Shown piece after piece: positions 5,795-8,487 of a stretch of DNA of 8,487 nt. Each line of letters begins with the position of its first letter. Within the stretch, counting starts at the first letter, position 1. The DNA comes from Deltaproteobacteria bacterium (GTDB lineage Bacteria; Desulfobacterota; DSM-4660; Desulfatiglandales; HGW-15), in contig DAOVAK010000090.1 in the NCBI GenBank assembly GCA_030671095.1, positions 1 through 8,487 of the forward strand, read 5' to 3'. The notes below the pieces were generated by a model. It did not search any database and was not told where the DNA came from. It saw nothing but the letters and a program-made list of their open reading frames with translations. A program made the translations under genes and the position numbers.

Positions 5795-7312
5795 ATGGAG
5801 ATAAGAGCAGAAGAAATCAGTCAGGTTATCAGGGGCCAGATTAAGGACTATGAAAAAAAGGTGGAGGTGAGCGAGACCGGAACGGTCTTGTCCGTTGGTG
5901 ACGGGGTCGCTCGCGTCTATGGTGTGGGAAAGGCCATGGCCATGGAGATGCTGGAGTTTCCGGGTGGAATCTATGGCCTCTGCCTTAATCTGGAAGAGGA
6001 CAACGTGGGTGTGGCCATCATGGGCGATGATACGAAAATCAAGGAGGGCGACACGGTCAAGCGGACCGGCAGGATTGCAGAGATTCCCGTGGGCGAGGCC
6101 GTCCTCGGTCGGGTCATTGACGCCGTGGGGAACCCCCTTGACGGCAAGGGACCCATTGATGCCACTGAGTATCGCAGAATTGAGATGGTGGCTCCGGGTG
6201 TCATTGCCCGCCAGCCTGTGAAAGAACCCATGTGCACGGGTTGTAAAGCCATTGATGCCATGACGCCTATTGGCAGAGGGCAGCGTGAGTTGATTATTGG
6301 GGACCGCCAGATCGGAAAAACGGCCATCTGCGTGGATGCCATCATCAACCAGAAAGAGACGGATATCTTTTGTATTTACGTGGCCGTAGGGCAGAAGAAG
6401 TCTACAGTGGCCCAGGTGGTGGACACCTTGCAGCGTCGAGGGGCTATGGAGTATACGACCGTGGTCTCAGCTTGTGCCAGTGACCCCGCCACACAGCAAT
6501 TCCTTGCGCCCTATGCTGGTTGCTCCATCGGTGAGTACTATAGAAACAGTGGAAAACATGCCCTGATCATTTATGACGATCTCTCTAAGCAGGCTGTCGC
6601 CTACAGGCAGGTCTCCCTGCTGCTCAGGAGACCGCCGGGACGTGAGGCCTTTCCTGGAGACATTTTTTACAACCACTCTCGGCTGTTGGAGCGGGCCGCC
6701 AAGATGAATGAGGAATTGGGCGGCGGGTCTCTTACTGCGCTGCCCATCATCGAAACACAGGCGGGTGATGTCTCCGCCTACATCCCCACCAATGTGATTT
6801 CCATCACAGATGGACAGGTCTATCTGGAACCAGGCCTTTTCTTTTCCGGTGTGCGACCGGCCATCAACGTGGGACTCTCTGTTTCCAGGGTGGGTGGTGC
6901 GGCTCAGACCAAGGCCATGAAAAAGGTGGCAGGGACCCTTAAGCTGGATATGGCCCAGTTCCGCGAACTGGAGGCATTTGCCCAATTCGGAAGTGATCTG
7001 GATAAGGCCACCCAACGGCAACTGGAGCGGGGCTATCGGCTGGTGGAAATCCTGAAACAGCCCCAGTATCAGCCCGTGCCTGCCGAAAAAGAGGTCATGG
7101 GTCTCTTTGCGGGTGCCTATGGCTATCTGGACGAATGGCCAGTAGAAGCGGTGGCTGAATATGAGAAACAGATGCTTGAGTTTATGGAAAGCAAATACTT
7201 TGATCTGCTAAAGGAGATCAAGGACGAAAATCAGATAAGTGATGAACTGGAAGAAAAACTGAAAAAGGCCCTGGATGAGTTTAAGTCCCTCTTTCAACCG
7301 CCTACGCAGTGA
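5795..7312 (+). CDS. atpA: ATP synthase F1 subunit alpha
   Basis: A 505-residue alpha subunit, full length, which carries the non-catalytic nucleotide sites and completes the catalytic sites of beta. The beta-barrel region is about 1-95. The nucleotide-binding domain includes the P-loop GDRQIGKT (169-176), and the C-terminal helical domain runs from about 380. The arginine finger is R365 in [10 protein letters not shown], and the [12 protein letters not shown] motif is at 261-272. Two details differ from the most common sequence. The P-loop has Ile where Thr is usual (GDRQTGKT), still within the GxxxxGKT consensus. The EPLQTGIKAID-type motif reads [11 protein letters not shown], placing two cysteines at 147 and 150. 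The ATG at 5795 has AGGGGTGA at 5778-5785. It follows atpH by 19 bp. Confidence 0.98.
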   Translation: MEIRAEEISQVIRGQIKDYEKKVEVSETGTVLSVGDGVARVYGVGKAMAMEMLEFPGGIYGLCLNLEEDNVGVAIMGDDTKIKEGDTVKRTGRIAEIPVGEAVLGRVIDAVGNPLDGKGPIDATEYRRIEMVAPGVIARQPVKEPMCTGCKAIDAMTPIGRGQRELIIGDRQIGKTAICVDAIINQKETDIFCIYVAVGQKKSTVAQVVDTLQRRGAMEYTTVVSACASDPATQQFLAPYAGCSIGEYYRNSGKHALIIYDDLSKQAVAYRQVSLLLRRPPGREAFPGDIFYNHSRLLERAAKMNEELGGGSLTALPIIETQAGDVSAYIPTNVISITDGQVYLEPGLFFSGVRPAINVGLSVSRVGGAAQTKAMKKVAGTLKLDMAQFRELEAFAQFGSDLDKATQRQLERGYRLVEILKQPQYQPVPAEKEVMGLFAGAYGYLDEWPVEAVAEYEKQMLEFMESKYFDLLKEIKDENQISDELEEKLKKALDEFKSLFQPPTQ

Positions 7313-7371
7313 CAAATCGTTGAGTCGTCAACCATTTAACCGCTGAAACCAACCTGGGAGAGCAGAAATAA

Positions 7372-8250
7372 ATGGCAACCCTAAGAGATATACTTCGAAA
7401 AATAGACGCCGTTAAGAAAACACGGCAGATCACCAAGGCCATGAATATGGTGGCCGCAGCCAAGCTGAAAAGCACCCGGGGGAGGATGGAGAGCTTCGAG
7501 CCCTATGCGGGGAAGTTCGCTGAGGTGCTAGGCAACCTTGCAAGTCGCATGGATCCTGAGATCCACCCCCTGCTGGTGAAGAAAGAGCAGGTCTCCGGGG
7601 TGGAGCTCCTTCACTTTTCGGCCGACAGGGGATTGTGTGGGAGTTTTAATACGAATACCATTAACAAGGCCGAAAAATGGGTCAAAGAGCAACAGGATAG
7701 TGGAAGAGATTATGGCTTGACGCTGGTGGGGAGGAAAGGACGAGATTATTTCCGGAAGAGAAACTACAACATTTCTGCCAGTCATATAAACATCTATGGA
7801 AAAATTGACATGTCTTTTATTAACCAGATGACCAGGGATTTTACCACAAGATATCTGAACGACGAGATCGATGAAGTCTACATGATCTATACCCGGTTTA
7901 TTAATATGGTGAAACAGGAACCCACCCTGGTCAAGTTGATTCCCATAGAGCCTCCTAAAGGAGAAGAGGAGACCAAAGGAGCGGCTGCAGAGTATTTGTG
8001 TGAACCGAGCGCCGTGGAACTCCTCGTAGAACTCTTGCCGAAACACATCAGTGTCCAGATATATAATGCGTTTCTTCAGAACGAAGTGAGTGAACATGCA
8101 GCCCGGATGGCTGCCATGGATAATGCGACCAAGAACTGTGGCGAGATGATCGAGAATCTCACCCTGGTCTATAATAAGGCACGACAGGCAGCCATCACCT
8201 CGGAATTGATGGATATCGTTGGTGGCGCCGAGGCCATCATAGGGGCCTAG
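7372..8250 (+). CDS. atpG: ATP synthase F1 subunit gamma
   Basis: A 292-residue gamma subunit, the central rotor shaft that couples proton flow through Fo to catalysis in F1. The N-terminal coiled-coil helix begins MATLRDILRKIDAVKKTRQI and continues TKAMNMVAAAKL. The globular domain contains SADRGLCGSFN (83-93). The C-terminal helix includes the conserved HAARMAAMDNATKN (242-255) and ends with the family signature ITSELMDIVGGAEAI (275-289). No regulatory cysteine insertion of the chloroplast type is seen. The ATG at 7372 has GGGAG at 7356-7360. A 59-bp gap separates it from atpA, and an unusually long 229-bp gap holding a repeat element separates it from atpD. Confidence 0.97.
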   Translation: MATLRDILRKIDAVKKTRQITKAMNMVAAAKLKSTRGRMESFEPYAGKFAEVLGNLASRMDPEIHPLLVKKEQVSGVELLHFSADRGLCGSFNTNTINKAEKWVKEQQDSGRDYGLTLVGRKGRDYFRKRNYNISASHINIYGKIDMSFINQMTRDFTTRYLNDEIDEVYMIYTRFINMVKQEPTLVKLIPIEPPKGEEETKGAAAEYLCEPSAVELLVELLPKHISVQIYNAFLQNEVSEHAARMAAMDNATKNCGEMIENLTLVYNKARQAAITSELMDIVGGAEAIIGA

Positions 8251-8256
8251 GGGATT

Positions 8257-8397
8257 TGGAGCATTGGAGTATCCCCCTTTCCATCCTCCGTAGCCCCGCA
8301 AACGGGATCTCCGCTTCGCTCCGACAGGCTACTGCGGAGGATGGAGAGGACGGGCGCCAAGGCTACGGCGGGACAGGCTGGAGTGTTGGAGCAATGG
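8257..8397. repeat. Octamer repeats flanking a hairpin in the atpG-atpD gap
   Basis: Two octamers at 8257-8272 (TGGAGCAT, TGGAGTAT) and two and a bit at 8379-8397 (TGGAGTGT, TGGAGCAA, TGG) lie in the same direction on either side of a GC-rich palindrome. They belong to the same 8-bp family as the array upstream of mrdA. The segment 8361-8377 (GGCTACGGCGGGACAGG) resembles the GGCATCGGCGGGCAGG arm end in the mrdA-rodA element. The layout looks like an octamer array interrupted by a second palindromic repeat. The remaining bases 8398-8460 show no structure that I can recognise. Confidence 0.75.
8276..8349. repeat. GC-rich hairpin between atpG and atpD
   Basis: Bases 8276-8290 pair with 8335-8349 over 15 bp with one G-T pair (CCATCCTCCG against CGGAGGATGG at the core). 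After a three-base bulge, TAGCC 8291-8295 pairs with GGCTA 8327-8331. The apical region carries a further CCCG/CGGG mini-stem at 8295-8306. No T-run follows the stem. The structure would be part of the mRNA if atpG and atpD are co-transcribed, and could be an RNA-processing or stability element. Confidence 0.75.
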
Positions 8398-8460
8398 GTT
8401 CAGAGAAAACACGGCCAATCACTTCAAGGGCGTATGCAATTTCTGAGATATTTAACGAAG

Positions 8461-8466
8461 AGGAGG
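8461..8466 (+). promoter_or_regulatory. Ribosome binding site of atpD
   Basis: AGGAGG is a full Shine-Dalgarno core, 13 bases before the ATG at 8480. The spacing is longer than ideal. The two TTG triplets that lie closer (8469 and 8473) run into stop codons at once, so the site must serve the ATG at 8480 or, less likely, the one at 8484. Confidence 0.7.
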
Positions 8467-8479
8467 TCTTGATTGTATT

Positions 8480-8487
8480 ATGAATGA
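8480..8487 (+). CDS. atpD: First codons of probable ATP synthase F1 subunit beta (partial)
   Basis: ATG AAT GA at the right edge encodes Met-Asn and then Asp or Glu. Beta subunits of many relatives begin MNEG or similar, and atpD follows atpG in almost all bacterial atp operons. Only eight bases are present, so the call rests on gene order and the preceding AGGAGG. Beta carries the catalytic sites for ATP synthesis. Confidence 0.6.

Noticed and set aside
6299..6322. Defective P-loop in AtpA because of GDRQIGKT
   Set aside because: The Ile replaces a variable x position of GxxxxGKT. Lys175 and Thr176 are intact, so nucleotide binding should be preserved.
8256..8483. Open frame of 75 codons on the + strand between atpG and atpD
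   Set aside because: It reads through the octamer repeats and hairpin, has low-complexity Arg/Gly/Ser-rich content, lacks a ribosome binding site and ends within the atpD start.

Overview
The window is an ordinary chromosomal housekeeping region of a Gram-negative bacterium. It most resembles the Desulfobacterota (the former Deltaproteobacteria). Three things point there: a rod-shape cluster (mreD, mrdA, rodA) followed by a bactofilin and then an F1Fo ATP synthase operon, paired b' and b stalk subunits, and a b subunit with a signal-peptide-like N-terminus and a Gly/His-rich linker. The genus cannot be named from this sequence alone. All genes lie on the + strand.

Layout. Bases 1-148 are the 3' end of a probable mreD. 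Bases 149-287 hold a palindromic array of an 8-bp repeat. mrdA (PBP2, 288-2108) follows. Bases 2107-2400 hold a nested inverted repeat plus 9-bp direct repeats. rodA (2401-3507) and a bactofilin (3599-3985) come next. A 160-bp gap with a good sigma70-type promoter candidate (4012-4038) leads into atpF' (4146-4574), atpF (4574-5245), atpH (5242-5775), atpA (5795-7312) and atpG (7372-8250). A 229-bp gap carrying another repeat/hairpin element separates atpG from atpD, of which only the ribosome binding site and first codons (8480-8487) are present.

How the genes work together. MreD, PBP2 and RodA belong to the elongasome: RodA polymerises glycan strands from lipid II, PBP2 cross-links them, and MreD is a membrane partner of the MreBCD scaffold. 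The bactofilin is a polymer-forming cytoskeletal protein that often helps local cell-wall shaping. The atp genes encode the peripheral stalk (b', b, delta) and F1 (alpha, gamma, start of beta). The Fo a and c subunits are not in this window.

No previously undescribed multi-gene system was found. The unexplained part is the intergenic DNA. Three gaps between apparently co-transcribed genes hold palindromic, short-unit repeat elements. They share motifs with each other, begin at or just after the upstream stop codon, and leave the downstream ribosome binding site intact.
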